Under the pieces are notes generated by a model. The model had not been told where the DNA came from. It worked only from the letters and a program-made list of their open reading frames with translations, and did not search any database. Of a stretch of DNA of 64,000 bases, positions 28,970 through 37,219 are shown piece after piece; the first letter of the stretch is position 1; each line of letters starts with the position of its first letter. The stretch comes from Lysinibacillus contaminans (GTDB taxonomy: Bacteria; Bacillota; Bacilli; Bacillales_A; Planococcaceae), in NCBI RefSeq assembly GCF_001278945.1, contig NZ_LGRV01000001.1, forward strand, positions 242,416 through 306,415, in the 5' to 3' direction. A program made the position numbers and the translations under genes.

Positions 28970-29857
28970 GTGGTAGTCGATAATCAACAATGTACACATG
29001 AATTAGTCATTATTACAGGTATGTCTGGAGCGGGAAAAACCGTAGCAATTCAAAGTTTTGAAGATTTAGGGTATTACTGTATTGACAATTTACCACCGGC
29101 GTTGTTAACGACATTTTTAACATTACTACGGGACACAGGAAAAAATATTACACGTATTGCTGCTGTCATGGATATGCGTGGTGGCGACTTTTTTGATTCT
29201 TTGATTGGTGCGCTAGATCATATGTTACAAGAAGGAAATATTTCTCCTCGTATTTTATTTTTAGATGCAGATGATGAGACACTCGTTCGTCGATATAAAG
29301 AAACAAGACGATCACATCCTTTAGCAACTAATGGTTTGCCATTAGAGGGTATTAAACAAGAACGTATCCTGTTAGCGGAAGTAAAAGAGCGTGCTAAATC
29401 CGTTTACAATACGTCAAATATGAAACCGAGAGAATTACGTGAAAAAATCATAAAAGAATTTGCAAGAGATGCTAAAAGTGTTTTCACTGTCAATATAATG
29501 TCATTTGGTTTTAAACATGGTATGCCTATCGATGCGGATTTAGTGTTTGATGTGCGCTTTTTGAAAAATCCGTATTATGTGGAAGAATTACGCCATAAAA
29601 CTGGCTTGCAAGATGATGTTTCCTCGTATGTACTTGCTTTAGATGATACACAAACATTAATTCAGAAACTAACGGATTTGTTTGAATTCATGATTCCTCT
29701 TTATAAACAAGAAGGGAAATCACAGCTTGTCATTGCATTTGGTTGTACAGGAGGACAACATCGTTCTGTCACACTTGCCGAATATTTTGGTGCTTATTTA
29801 AATGGAATTGAAGAAACCGTTATAACACACCGTGACATCAATCGTAGAAAGGATTGA
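28970..29857 (+). CDS. rapZ: RNase adapter RapZ / YvcJ-family nucleotide-binding protein
   Basis: The 295-residue protein has P-loop GMSGAGKT at 17-24, a Walker B-like [14 protein letters not shown], and the conserved C-terminal [11 protein letters not shown] motif. In B. subtilis (YvcJ) it binds and hydrolyses nucleotides and affects competence; in E. coli RapZ controls GlmZ decay and senses UDP-GlcNAc precursors. The GTG has AAAAGGAG upstream. A 168-base leader with hairpins separates it from the nudix gene, but there is no terminator, so they may be co-transcribed. Confidence 0.93.
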   Translation: MVVDNQQCTHELVIITGMSGAGKTVAIQSFEDLGYYCIDNLPPALLTTFLTLLRDTGKNITRIAAVMDMRGGDFFDSLIGALDHMLQEGNISPRILFLDADDETLVRRYKETRRSHPLATNGLPLEGIKQERILLAEVKERAKSVYNTSNMKPRELREKIIKEFARDAKSVFTVNIMSFGFKHGMPIDADLVFDVRFLKNPYYVEELRHKTGLQDDVSSYVLALDDTQTLIQKLTDLFEFMIPLYKQEGKSQLVIAFGCTGGQHRSVTLAEYFGAYLNGIEETVITHRDINRRKD

Positions 29858-29861
29858 GTGA

Positions 29862-30860
29862 ATGAAAAAGAAGCAGACAAAGCTTGTCGTCATTGGAGGC
29901 GGTACAGGGCTGTCCACATTACTACGTGGATTGAAACATCATCCTTTTGATATTACGGCAATCGTAACAGTAGCAGATGATGGTGGCTCCTCTGGCCGCT
30001 TACGTGATGATTATGATATTCCACCGCCAGGCGACGTGCGTAACGTTATTGCTGCATTATCAGACGTTGAACCTTTAGTGGAGCAAATGTTTCAGTATCG
30101 TTTTTCAGCATCTGAGGAATTGGGTGGACATTCACTGGGGAATTTAATGTTAACGGCTTTAACGGATATTACCGGGGATTTTAATCATGCTATCAGTGAG
30201 ATGGGCAAAGTGTTAAAAGTTCACGGTCGCGTTATACCTGCTGCCAATAAAAAGATTTCACTCCATGCCGAACTTGAAGATGGCTCGATTATTGAAGGAG
30301 AGTCAAAAATTCCGATGGCAAAGAAACGCATCAACCATGTGTTTCTAGTACCGGATGATGTGAAACCTCTACCAGAAGCTATACGTGCGATTAAACAAGC
30401 AGATTATATTTTAATTGGGCCGGGAAGTTTATATACAAGTATTATTCCTAACTTACTCGTAAAAGATATCGGGGAGGCGGTCGTACGCGCGAAAGGTCAT
30501 AAGATTTATGTGTGTAATTTAATGACACAAAAAGGCGAGACAATAACGTACACTGCAGGCGATCATGTAAAAGCAATTAATGACCATGTGGGAGCTAATT
30601 TTATTGATGCGATTTTAGTGAATGATGAAACACTACCAAATCCGGTTAAAGAATTGTATAAAGAAGAACAAGCTGAACCTGTTAAATTTGATGTAGCAAT
30701 GCTTGAAAGTATTGGATTAGAAGTAATCCAGCGAGACATTGCAACAATTCGTTCAGATGGTACTGTACGTCATAATGCAATTAATGTTGCGGAATGGCTA
30801 GTAGAGTATGTAAAAAATTATAAAAATAAGATTAGTAAAAAAGCAATTATTGAATCATAA
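29862..30860 (+). CDS. yvcK: gluconeogenesis/cell-shape factor YvcK
   Basis: The 332-residue CofD/YvcK-family protein has VVIGGGTGLSTLLRGLK at the N-terminus and VADDGGSSGRLR, GDVRNV and IGPGSLYTS motifs. B. subtilis YvcK binds UDP-sugars and is needed for growth on gluconeogenic carbon sources and for normal cell shape. It lies 4 bases after rapZ with ribosome site GATTGAGTG. A short dyad (TGTATATG and CATATACA, 30872-30897) sits between it and whiA. Confidence 0.93.
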   Translation: MKKKQTKLVVIGGGTGLSTLLRGLKHHPFDITAIVTVADDGGSSGRLRDDYDIPPPGDVRNVIAALSDVEPLVEQMFQYRFSASEELGGHSLGNLMLTALTDITGDFNHAISEMGKVLKVHGRVIPAANKKISLHAELEDGSIIEGESKIPMAKKRINHVFLVPDDVKPLPEAIRAIKQADYILIGPGSLYTSIIPNLLVKDIGEAVVRAKGHKIYVCNLMTQKGETITYTAGDHVKAINDHVGANFIDAILVNDETLPNPVKELYKEEQAEPVKFDVAMLESIGLEVIQRDIATIRSDGTVRHNAINVAEWLVEYVKNYKNKISKKAIIES

Positions 30861-30929
30861 AGAGAGTTTAGTGTATATGATAAGATTAACATATACATAG
30901 AAATATGAATGTTGAAAGGAGGTTGGGAT

Positions 30930-31877
30930 ATGTCTTTTGCCTCAGAAACTAAAAAGGAACTGACACAAGTAGAAGCTGATGATCAATGCATGAAAGCGGA
31001 AGTGTCTGCTTTAATTCGCATGAATGGCTCACTGTCATTTGCGAATAAGCTACTGAGCTTAGATGTGCAAACAGAAAATGCAGCAATTGCTAGAAGGCTC
31101 TATACAATCATGAAAAAGTTGTATCCGTATAATGTCGAACTACTTGTACGAAAAAAAATGCGTCTGAAAAAAAATAACGTTTATATTTGTCGAGTCCGTG
31201 ACGGCGCAAGAGAGCTGCTTATTGATTTGGCTATTATTTCTGATGACTTTCAATTTAATCATACCATTTCAAGAGATTTAATTAAAAAAAGTGGTCATAA
31301 AAGAGCCTATTTGCGTGGGGCATTTTTAGCAGGAGGCTCGGTAAATAATCCAGAAACGTCAGCCTATCATTTAGAAGTATATTCATTATATAAAGAGCAT
31401 GGAGAGGCGCTTATGGATTTAATGAATGAGTTCGAGCTCAATGCGAAGACCATTGAGCGTAAAAAGGGCTTCGTTACTTATTTAAAAGAAGCAGAAAAAA
31501 TTTCGGATTTTCTAAATATCGTCGGCGCTCATCAAGCTATGATGAAATTTGAAGATGTACGTATTTTACGAGATATGCGTAATAGTGTAAATCGTATTGT
31601 AAACTGTGAAACAGCAAATTTAAATAAAACGATTGGCGCAGCGATACGCCAAGTTGACAATATCCGCTTTATCGAAAATTCAATAGGCTTAGATCAATTA
31701 CCTGAAAAGCTGCGTGAAATTGCACGTTTACGGGTAGAATATCAAGACGTAACATTGAAAGAATTAGGTGAAATGGTGTTGAGTGGCACAGTGAGCAAAT
31801 CAGGTGTCAATCACCGATTAAGAAAAATTGACGAAATCGCAGATGCATTGCGTCGAGGAGAAAAAGTTGGTGGCTAA
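30930..31877 (+). CDS. whiA: DNA-binding protein WhiA
   Basis: The 315-residue protein has an N-terminal LAGLIDADG-like domain ([17 protein letters not shown]) and a C-terminal helix-turn-helix (about 225-310, with [19 protein letters not shown] and GVNHRLRKI). In Firmicutes WhiA affects cell division and chromosome segregation; in Streptomyces it triggers sporulation septation. ATG 30930 is chosen because AAAGGAGGT lies upstream and [11 protein letters not shown] is the conserved family start. Confidence 0.94.
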   Translation: MSFASETKKELTQVEADDQCMKAEVSALIRMNGSLSFANKLLSLDVQTENAAIARRLYTIMKKLYPYNVELLVRKKMRLKKNNVYICRVRDGARELLIDLAIISDDFQFNHTISRDLIKKSGHKRAYLRGAFLAGGSVNNPETSAYHLEVYSLYKEHGEALMDLMNEFELNAKTIERKKGFVTYLKEAEKISDFLNIVGAHQAMMKFEDVRILRDMRNSVNRIVNCETANLNKTIGAAIRQVDNIRFIENSIGLDQLPEKLREIARLRVEYQDVTLKELGEMVLSGTVSKSGVNHRLRKIDEIADALRRGEKVGG

Positions 31878-31990
31878 GCCTTTCATACGTGAATGGCATA
31901 AAAATGATGCATAATCGCTTATTGTTCTTTTCATAACAATTAAGGTAAGATTAAATAAAAGATGAACGGTACTGAAGGGGAGTTTTGCGA

Positions 31991-32248
31991 ATGATTGAGA
32001 GAAGAGTCGAAGTAAAATTAAAATTAGGTTTACAAGCTAGACAAGCAGCTTTATTCGTGCAAGAAGCTAATCGCTTCAATGCGGATGTTTTTCTTGAGAA
32101 AGACGAGAAGAAAGTTAATGCAAAATCCATTATGGGTGTTATGAGTCTAGCCATTGCGAAAGGGACAGAAGTCGTTTTAAGTGGTGAAGGTAGTGATGCT
32201 GAGCAAGCGGTTACATCATTAGCGACACTTATTGAAAAAGCTGACTAA
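31991..32248 (+). CDS. crh: HPr-like protein Crh
   Basis: The 85-residue protein folds like HPr, but the position of the catalytic His15 is Gln15 (GLQARQAAL), so it cannot take part in sugar PTS transport. The regulatory Ser46 (NAKSIMG) is kept. HprK, encoded 15 kb upstream, phosphorylates this serine so that Crh becomes a CcpA corepressor. ATG 31991 has AGGGGAG upstream. The order yvcK-whiA-crh is that of B. subtilis. Confidence 0.95.
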   Translation: MIERRVEVKLKLGLQARQAALFVQEANRFNADVFLEKDEKKVNAKSIMGVMSLAIAKGTEVVLSGEGSDAEQAVTSLATLIEKAD

Positions 32249-32281
32249 CGTATAAGAGCCTAAATGGAATCATTTTCACAC

Positions 32282-32322
32282 AAAAAAAATCCTCTAAGCT
32301 ACTGAAGCTCGGAGGATTTTTT
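32282..32322. terminator. bidirectional terminator between crh and clpP
   Basis: AATCCTC and GAGGATT, with AGCT/AGCT continuing inside, form the stem. Eight A flank the left and six T the right, so it works in both directions. Confidence 0.9.
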
Positions 32323-32323
32323 G

Positions 32324-32914
32324 TTATTTGCGGTCGCTACGGCTAAAGATGTGGTCGATTAAACCATATTCTTTTGCACGCTCAGCTGTCATGAAGTTAT
32401 CACGATCAGTGTCTCTTGCGATGACTTCAAGTGGCTGACCAGTACGTTCAGATAAAATAGTGTTTAATTTATCACGTAGGAATAAAATACGTTTTGCAGC
32501 GATTTCAATTTCAGTCGCTTGACCTTGTGCACCACCAAGTGGTTGGTGAATCATAACTTCAGCATTTGGCAACGCACAACGTTTACCTGGTTCACCTGCA
32601 GCAAGTAGGAAAGCACCCATTGATGCAGCCATACCGATACAGATTGTTTGTACTTTAGGTTTGATAAATTGCATTGTGTCGTAAATTGCCATACCAGCTG
32701 TAATGGAGCCACCTGGAGAGTTGATGTAAATTGAAATATCCTTATCTGGATCTTCTGCTTCTAAGAATAGAAGCTGTGCAACAATTGAATTGGCTACATT
32801 GTCATCAATAGCGCTACCTAAAAGGATGATGCGATCTTTAAGTAGGCGTGAATAGATATCATATGCACGTTCACCACGACTTGTTTGTTCAATAACTGTA
32901 GGAATTAAATTCAT
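32324..32914 (-). CDS. clpP: ATP-dependent Clp protease proteolytic subunit
   Basis: The 196-residue serine protease has the triad Ser98 ([11 protein letters not shown]), His123 (MIHQPLGG) and Asp172 (DRDNFM). It forms the tetradecameric barrel that works with ClpC, ClpE or ClpX and also degrades tmRNA-tagged proteins. AAGGAGG precedes the ATG. It is monocistronic, with a CtsR-type operator on its promoter. Confidence 0.97.
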   Translation of the reverse strand: MNLIPTVIEQTSRGERAYDIYSRLLKDRIILLGSAIDDNVANSIVAQLLFLEAEDPDKDISIYINSPGGSITAGMAIYDTMQFIKPKVQTICIGMAASMGAFLLAAGEPGKRCALPNAEVMIHQPLGGAQGQATEIEIAAKRILFLRDKLNTILSERTGQPLEVIARDTDRDNFMTAERAKEYGLIDHIFSRSDRK

Positions 32915-32987
32915 GTTAAATCCTCCTTAAAAATCTAGATTCGAATCCTTTTGCTGAAATAGACCAAAATATCTCAGCTGTAATTTT

Positions 32988-33018
32988 ATCATACACATTA
33001 TAGTCAGGGAAGGTCAAA
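32988..33018 (-). promoter_or_regulatory. clpP promoter with CtsR operator
   Basis: On the minus strand TTGACC and TATGAT are 18 bases apart. The plus strand reads AGTCAGGGAAGGTCAAA (33002-33018), which fits the CtsR heptad repeat RGTCAAAnAnRGTCAAA at all but two positions and overlaps the -35. CtsR repression of clpP relieved by heat or protein stress is known in Bacillales. Confidence 0.8.
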
Positions 33019-33082
33019 TATTAACGCTGATAATGCGAAATTTATTAAAATAATATTTTTTACAACAAAAGACATTCAGTAG

Positions 33083-33111
33083 TTGAATTGTGTGCAAGAC
33101 GTTTGTATAAT
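33083..33111 (+). promoter_or_regulatory. strong promoter upstream of a structured leader and tRNA-Arg
   Basis: TTGAAT and TATAAT (33106-33111) are 17 bases apart, with TG at the extended -10 position. Transcription would start near 33118. Confidence 0.75.
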
Positions 33112-33117
33112 AGAAAG

Positions 33118-33205
33118 ATCGTAGTTAAAGTACATGCAAGTATGCTTCAAAGGATACTCTCCATCATGCTTTTGTCATGAAAGCTCTAGGTGGGTACTTT
33201 TTTTA
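33118..33205 (+). ncRNA. putative small structured RNA or tRNA leader ending in a T tract
   Basis: Between the promoter and the tRNA lie about 90 bases with several possible hairpins (AGTAT/ATACT; GCTTT/AAAGC). The outer pair AAAGTAC/GTACTTT ends directly in seven T. There is no ribosome site or ORF. It may be a short terminated RNA with partial readthrough into the tRNA. I recognise no known class. Confidence 0.35.
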
Positions 33206-33214
33206 TGTTTAATT

Positions 33215-33289
33215 GCCCTCGTGGTGTAATGGATAACACGTAAGATTCCGGTTCTTGCACTGGGGGTTCGATTCCCTCCGAGGGCGCCA
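33215..33289 (+). tRNA. tRNA-Arg (anticodon CCG)
   Basis: A 75-base cloverleaf: acceptor GCCCTCG/CGAGGGC, D stem GTGT/ACAC, anticodon loop TTCCGGT with CCG at the centre (reads CGG, Arg), and T loop TTCGATT with stem GGGGG/CCCTC. The 3' CCA is encoded at 33287-33289. Confidence 0.93.
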
Positions 33290-33502
33290 TATTACTTATT
33301 TAAGTAATAGATTTTATAGCTTAACTCTCCTAATAAGTAGCTTAGCAGCCTACCAAGCGGAGAAGAAAGGGATAAAATTAGGAATACTGCTTCATCAGCA
33401 TTATTCCCTAGATTAATCTTTTCAAACCTTTTAAAAAAGCAACAACTCCAAATTATTTTAAGTGAACATATTGAACGTGAGGCTAGCTTGCTAGTCAAAA
33501 TG
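33290..33502 (+). other. 213-base non-genic stretch after tRNA-Arg, possible gene remnant
   Basis: It begins with a palindrome (TTACTTATTTAAGTAA). Short fragments of open frame such as SLAAYQAEKKGIKLG and EHIEREASLLVKMRIPF occur in different frames between stops. This looks like a decayed coding sequence rather than a gene. I cannot name the family. Confidence 0.3.
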
Positions 33503-33534
33503 AGAATCCCTTTCTGAGGGGGATTCTTTTTTTT
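33503..33534 (+). terminator. Rho-independent terminator downstream of tRNA-Arg
   Basis: GAATCCC and GGGATTC form the stem and eight T follow. Confidence 0.88.
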
Positions 33535-33681
33535 GTGCAAAAAATTATATAAATGTTATCCATTATATGCATAAGTATTCAATTTTCGTTGTTTATTTCG
33601 TTCTTTAAATACATTTTCTCTACCTAGGGTAAGGATGATTACATTTTTATGAAAAAATATTCACGTTTATGCGAATAGTTG

Positions 33682-33714
33682 TTGTATATCAATTATATTG
33701 TTAATATAATTGAT
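33682..33714 (+). promoter_or_regulatory. promoter with perfect palindromic operator of the amino-acid ABC operon
   Basis: TTGTAT (33682-33687) and TATAAT (33705-33710) are 17 bases apart. A perfect inverted repeat (12-bp arms ATCAATTATATT and AATATAATTGAT around GTT, 33688-33714) fills the whole spacer and the -10. A dimeric repressor bound here would exclude polymerase. Confidence 0.7.
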
Positions 33715-33787
33715 TCAATAGTCTAACATTTCTGAAATGAAAATGAAGATACTATCGTAAAATTATTTTGTATAGGGGGAAGTATTT

Positions 33788-34594
33788 ATGAAAAAAAGTT
33801 TATGGGCATTATTAATGATAGTTGCAGCATTTACGCTAGTATTGGCAGGCTGCGGTTCAAAAGAAGACACATCATCGGATGGTAGCACTTCAGGAAGTAC
33901 TTCAGATAGTAGCGAAGGTAAAAAAGTTTATAAGGTAGGAACAGAGGCAACGTTTGCACCATTTGAATCAGTAGACGATAAAGGCAACATCGTTGGAATT
34001 GACGTAGATGTACTTCAAGCAATCGCTGACGAGATGGACTTTGAGGTAGAATGGAAAAATATTGGTTGGGAGCCTGTATTCCAATCGATTAAAAACAGTG
34101 AAACTGATATTGGTGCCTCAGGGATTACGATAAATGATGAGCGAAAACAAACGTATGATTTCACAGATCCTTACTATGAATCTCAATTACTAATCGTTGT
34201 AAAAGAAGATTCGAATATTAAATCGCTTGCTGAATTAAAAGACAAAAAAATCTCTGTACAAATTAATGCAACAGGACATATGGCGGCTAAGAAGCTACAA
34301 GGGGATGCAAGTACAAATATCATGGCATTTGATACTCAGCCAATGGCAATTCAAGAAATGTTAAATAGTAACGTAGACGCTACAATTGGCGATAATGCAG
34401 TAGTGTATGAATATATGAAAGCAAATCCTAAAGCAAAAATTAAGGTAATAAAAGATGATAACTTTGAAAAAGAATACTATGGCTTCATGGTACGTAAAGG
34501 AAACGACGAGTTACTATCACTATTAAATGAAGGTCTACAAAAAATTAAAGATAACGGGAAATTAAAAGAAATTACTGGTACAGATTTTAAGTAA
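33788..34594 (+). CDS. polar amino-acid ABC transporter substrate-binding lipoprotein
   Basis: The 268-residue family 3 solute-binding protein has a lipoprotein signal with lipobox LAGC (Cys22) and a Ser/Thr/Gly-rich linker (23-45). The binding domain has YKVGTEATFAPFE, GIDVDVLQAIA and TDIGASGITI. It is of the glutamine/arginine/cystine type; the exact ligand is not visible. AGGGGGAAG precedes the ATG. A hairpin with a T run downstream should let the binding protein be made in excess over the permease. Confidence 0.9.
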   Translation: MKKSLWALLMIVAAFTLVLAGCGSKEDTSSDGSTSGSTSDSSEGKKVYKVGTEATFAPFESVDDKGNIVGIDVDVLQAIADEMDFEVEWKNIGWEPVFQSIKNSETDIGASGITINDERKQTYDFTDPYYESQLLIVVKEDSNIKSLAELKDKKISVQINATGHMAAKKLQGDASTNIMAFDTQPMAIQEMLNSNVDATIGDNAVVYEYMKANPKAKIKVIKDDNFEKEYYGFMVRKGNDELLSLLNEGLQKIKDNGKLKEITGTDFK

Positions 34595-34606
34595 TTTACA
34601 AAATAT

Positions 34607-34653
34607 AGCATGGGTGGTCACTAGGTAAAGTAGTGGCCGACATGCTTGTTTTT
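34607..34653 (+). terminator. intra-operon terminator/attenuator between binding protein and permease
   Basis: AGCATG and CATGCT, with GGTCACTA and TAGTGGCC inside, form a long interrupted stem followed by TTGTTTTT. It lies within the operon, so partial readthrough or 3' mRNA protection is likely. Confidence 0.75.
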
Positions 34654-34688
34654 GCTAATTGAATGAAAAAAAGGGGAAGTGGGTTCGG

Positions 34689-35393
34689 ATGGACATCTTT
34701 GATTTACAATGGGACACAGTCTGGAACTACCGTGATATGTTTATACGTGGTATTGGCATCACGTTAATTTTGACGCTTAGCGGCTATCTTGGTGGAATTG
34801 TCTTTGGTTTATTTTTAGGGTTGGGAAAATTATCGAAAAGGAGTTGGATTTACTGGCCTTCAAAGATTTATGTGGATTTATTCCGTGGAACACCGATGCT
34901 GGTACAAATCTTATTGATTCACTTAGCCTTGATTCCAACAATTTTTGGTCATTCACTCGGCTTTATGGTATCTGGTATTACGACACTAGTGTTAAACTGT
35001 GCAGCATATAATGCTGAAATTTTCCGTGCAGGTATTCAAAGTATCGACAAAGGGCAAATGGAGGCAGCGCGTTCGCTTGGGTTAACACATAATCAAGCGA
35101 TGCGGAAAGTGATATTGCCGCAAGCATTTAGACGTATGATTCCACCTTTAGGCAATGAATTTATTGCTTTGTTAAAAGATTCATCACTTGTGACAATCAT
35201 TGCGGCACCGGATATTTTATATGCAGCAAAAGTGGTGGCGGGTGCAAGCTTCCGTTTCTGGGAGCCGTATATCGTTGCGGCTTTATTGTATTTAATATTA
35301 ACTTTTGGTGTAACGAAAATTGTAGCATTTATAGAGAAGCGTTTTAGCAATAGCTATGTCCCTCGTAATGTAGAAGGGAGGGAAGTACGATGA
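34689..35393 (+). CDS. polar amino-acid ABC transporter permease
   Basis: The 234-residue HisM/GlnP-type permease has five hydrophobic segments, the N-terminal [20 protein letters not shown] and the ATPase-contact EAA loop [23 protein letters not shown]. One permease gene is present, so it probably works as a homodimer. ATG 34689 begins the conserved N-terminus. The gene overlaps the ATPase gene by 4 bases. Confidence 0.9.
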   Translation: MDIFDLQWDTVWNYRDMFIRGIGITLILTLSGYLGGIVFGLFLGLGKLSKRSWIYWPSKIYVDLFRGTPMLVQILLIHLALIPTIFGHSLGFMVSGITTLVLNCAAYNAEIFRAGIQSIDKGQMEAARSLGLTHNQAMRKVILPQAFRRMIPPLGNEFIALLKDSSLVTIIAAPDILYAAKVVAGASFRFWEPYIVAALLYLILTFGVTKIVAFIEKRFSNSYVPRNVEGREVR

Positions 35394-36112
35394 TTAAGAT
35401 TGAAAATTTACACAAATATTTTGGGAAACTAGAAGTATTAAAGGGAATTGATTATGAGGTTCATGAAAAGCAAGTAGTTTGTGTGATTGGTCCGTCGGGA
35501 TCAGGGAAAAGTACATTTTTGCGGTGCATAAATATGCTTGAAGAGGTAACAGATGGAGCAATTTATATTGAAAATGTAAAAATCAACGATCCAAAGACTA
35601 ATATCAATGCAATTCGCTCAGAGGTCGGCATGGTATTTCAACAATTTAACTTGTTCCCACATATGACTGTCATAGATAATGTGACAATGGCGCCAATGCA
35701 AATTCGTAACATGAAACGTACTGACGCAGAGTTACTTGGACAGGAACTACTGAAAAAAGTTGGTCTTGATAGTAAGGCATATAATTATCCGGAACAGCTG
35801 TCTGGAGGTCAGCAACAGCGTGTAGCAATTGCTCGCGCACTAGCAATGAAACCAAAGGCGATACTGTTTGATGAACCGACTTCAGCACTTGATCCTGAGA
35901 TGGTAAAAGAAGTACTAGATGTTATGAAAAATTTAGCGACTGAAGGGATGACGATGATTGTCGTTACACATGAAATGGGATTCGCGCGCGAGGTTGGTGA
36001 TCGCGTTGTTTTCATGGACGGCGGTTATATCGTTGAAGAAGGAACACCAGATGAACTTTTCAGTAATCCGCAAAATGAACGAACAAAAGCTTTTTTAGGA
36101 AAAGTGTTATAA
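35390..36112 (+). CDS. polar amino-acid ABC transporter ATP-binding protein
   Basis: The 240-residue GlnQ/ArtM-type ATPase has Walker [10 protein letters not shown]-loop [10 protein letters not shown], signature LSGGQQQR, Walker [15 protein letters not shown] and switch [19 protein letters not shown] lies before the ATG. It is the last gene of the operon and is followed by a strong hairpin. Confidence 0.93.
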   Translation: MIKIENLHKYFGKLEVLKGIDYEVHEKQVVCVIGPSGSGKSTFLRCINMLEEVTDGAIYIENVKINDPKTNINAIRSEVGMVFQQFNLFPHMTVIDNVTMAPMQIRNMKRTDAELLGQELLKKVGLDSKAYNYPEQLSGGQQQRVAIARALAMKPKAILFDEPTSALDPEMVKEVLDVMKNLATEGMTMIVVTHEMGFAREVGDRVVFMDGGYIVEEGTPDELFSNPQNERTKAFLGKVL

Positions 36113-36119
36113 AGAGAAA

Positions 36120-36152
36120 AAGGAGGTATCTCAGTTAGTGAGATACCTCCTT
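36120..36152 (+). terminator. terminator-like hairpin after the amino-acid ABC operon
   Basis: AAGGAGGTATCTCA and TGAGATACCTCCTT form a perfect 14-bp stem with a 5-nt loop. The T tract is short and mixed (CTTATAT). Confidence 0.7.
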
Positions 36153-36285
36153 CTTATATACAAAAGAATAGAGAGCAAGAAATACCTTGCATACGTTTTT
36201 TCTAATAATATAGGCTCCATCAAAAGTATATTTAATTAATTGAGTCAATTTCTTAAATAGTTTTTCTAGGAAAAATCACGAACAT

Positions 36286-36416
36286 TCAGTGTAGCGAAAG
36301 GCGGCGACTCCAGCGGGATAAGCAAGCGAACCGAGACCCTGGACTGAGCGTAGTGAGGGAAGCGGCTCGGTGCTTGCCTGCGGAAAGCGTCCGCCTGTAG
36401 CGTAGCGATGCGTTAA
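36286..36416. repeat. GC-rich intergenic inverted repeat, copy B
   Basis: About 130 bp with outer arms GCGAAAGGCGGCGACTCC / GGAAAGCGTCCGCC and an inner hairpin (GCAAGC-CCGAG / CTCGG-GCTTGC). The blocks ACTCCaGCGGGA and TGCGGAAAGCG match the reverse complement of the repeat at 9116-9230. The inner GAGCGTAGTGAGG-GAAGCGGCTC block resembles the decayed copy near 57050. It separates two convergent transcription units. Confidence 0.8.
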
Positions 36417-37024
36417 TGAAGAGGGTTTTTGGAAGTAGCGAAAGCATCGAGCATTGCACGCATGTCTTGTTGTGAGTATTGTGGTACTTGATAATAGCCA
36501 TGTTTATTTTGGTAAATCGATAATTCGTATGCCATCTCAATACAGTTAGGAATGCTATCAGCAACGACACGACGGACAACTGGGTTTGTTGTTTCAAGAG
36601 CAGCAGCAGTCATACATTTTGCTGAGCCTTTGTGAGCACCGAGTAAAAAGCCTGAAATCATTTCGTCATTAATTTCATTTGCATTTTGCATCGGTTTTTT
36701 CGGCTGGCCAGGTTTTAAGCCGTATGTGAAGTCATTACCTGTTTCCATTTGATAACGCCCAGTTGGTACGGATGGATCATGGCCTGTGTTATAAGATTCA
36801 ACAATGGTGTTGTATGTGCCAAGTGTGAAATTATATTGGCGATCCAAAATGCTAAGAAGTTCTTGATCTTTTACATGCGGACGTAAAAAAATGGACTGAT
36901 TGAGACCTGCGATGATCTCACCAATTGTTTCGTGCATATCCATCATTTCATGGCCACCGTGATTTAGGCTTTGCTGCTGGTTGTTTGAAGTATTTGGTTG
37001 TTCATTAGAAAAAGATTGTGTCAA
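36413..37024 (-). CDS. CotF-family spore coat protein
   Basis: The 203-residue protein has a coat F domain: MDMHETIGEIIAGLNQSI, then a second helical part with DEMISGFLLGAHKGSAKCMTAA and CIEMAYELSIYQNKHGYYQVP. The N-terminal 25 residues are Gln/Asn-rich and disordered. Such proteins reach the inner coat of the spore. The TTG start has GAGGAGGAATTC upstream. The gene is single and its presence supports a spore-forming host. Confidence 0.85.
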   Translation of the reverse strand: MTQSFSNEQPNTSNNQQQSLNHGGHEMMDMHETIGEIIAGLNQSIFLRPHVKDQELLSILDRQYNFTLGTYNTIVESYNTGHDPSVPTGRYQMETGNDFTYGLKPGQPKKPMQNANEINDEMISGFLLGAHKGSAKCMTAAALETTNPVVRRVVADSIPNCIEMAYELSIYQNKHGYYQVPQYSQQDMRAMLDAFATSKNPLH

Positions 37025-37139
37025 AAGAATTCCTCCTCTAGGGCAATTTTTGATGCAATATGTAGTATGGTTGATTTTTTGTTTTACATACGTAATTGAA
37101 AACGAGTATTTGTAAGTTTAAAAACATTTATTTCATTTA

Positions 37140-37191
37140 TTGACAATTATGGTGTAATTGATATAATTTTTATATATCGACATTCGATATA
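37140..37191 (+). promoter_or_regulatory. consensus promoter with palindromic operator before the S9 peptidase
   Basis: TTGACA (37140-37145) and TATAAT (37162-37167) match the SigA consensus exactly, with a 16-base spacer. A perfect palindrome, TATATCGA-CAT-TCGATATA (37173-37191), lies at the transcription start, a typical repressor position. Confidence 0.75.
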
Positions 37192-37219
37192 GCGTGAACT
37201 GATATAAGGAGGGGTCAAT

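Noticed and set aside
33292-33540. 82-codon minus-strand frame beside tRNA-Arg
   Set aside because: It runs through the terminator hairpin and has no ribosome site; composition suggests chance.
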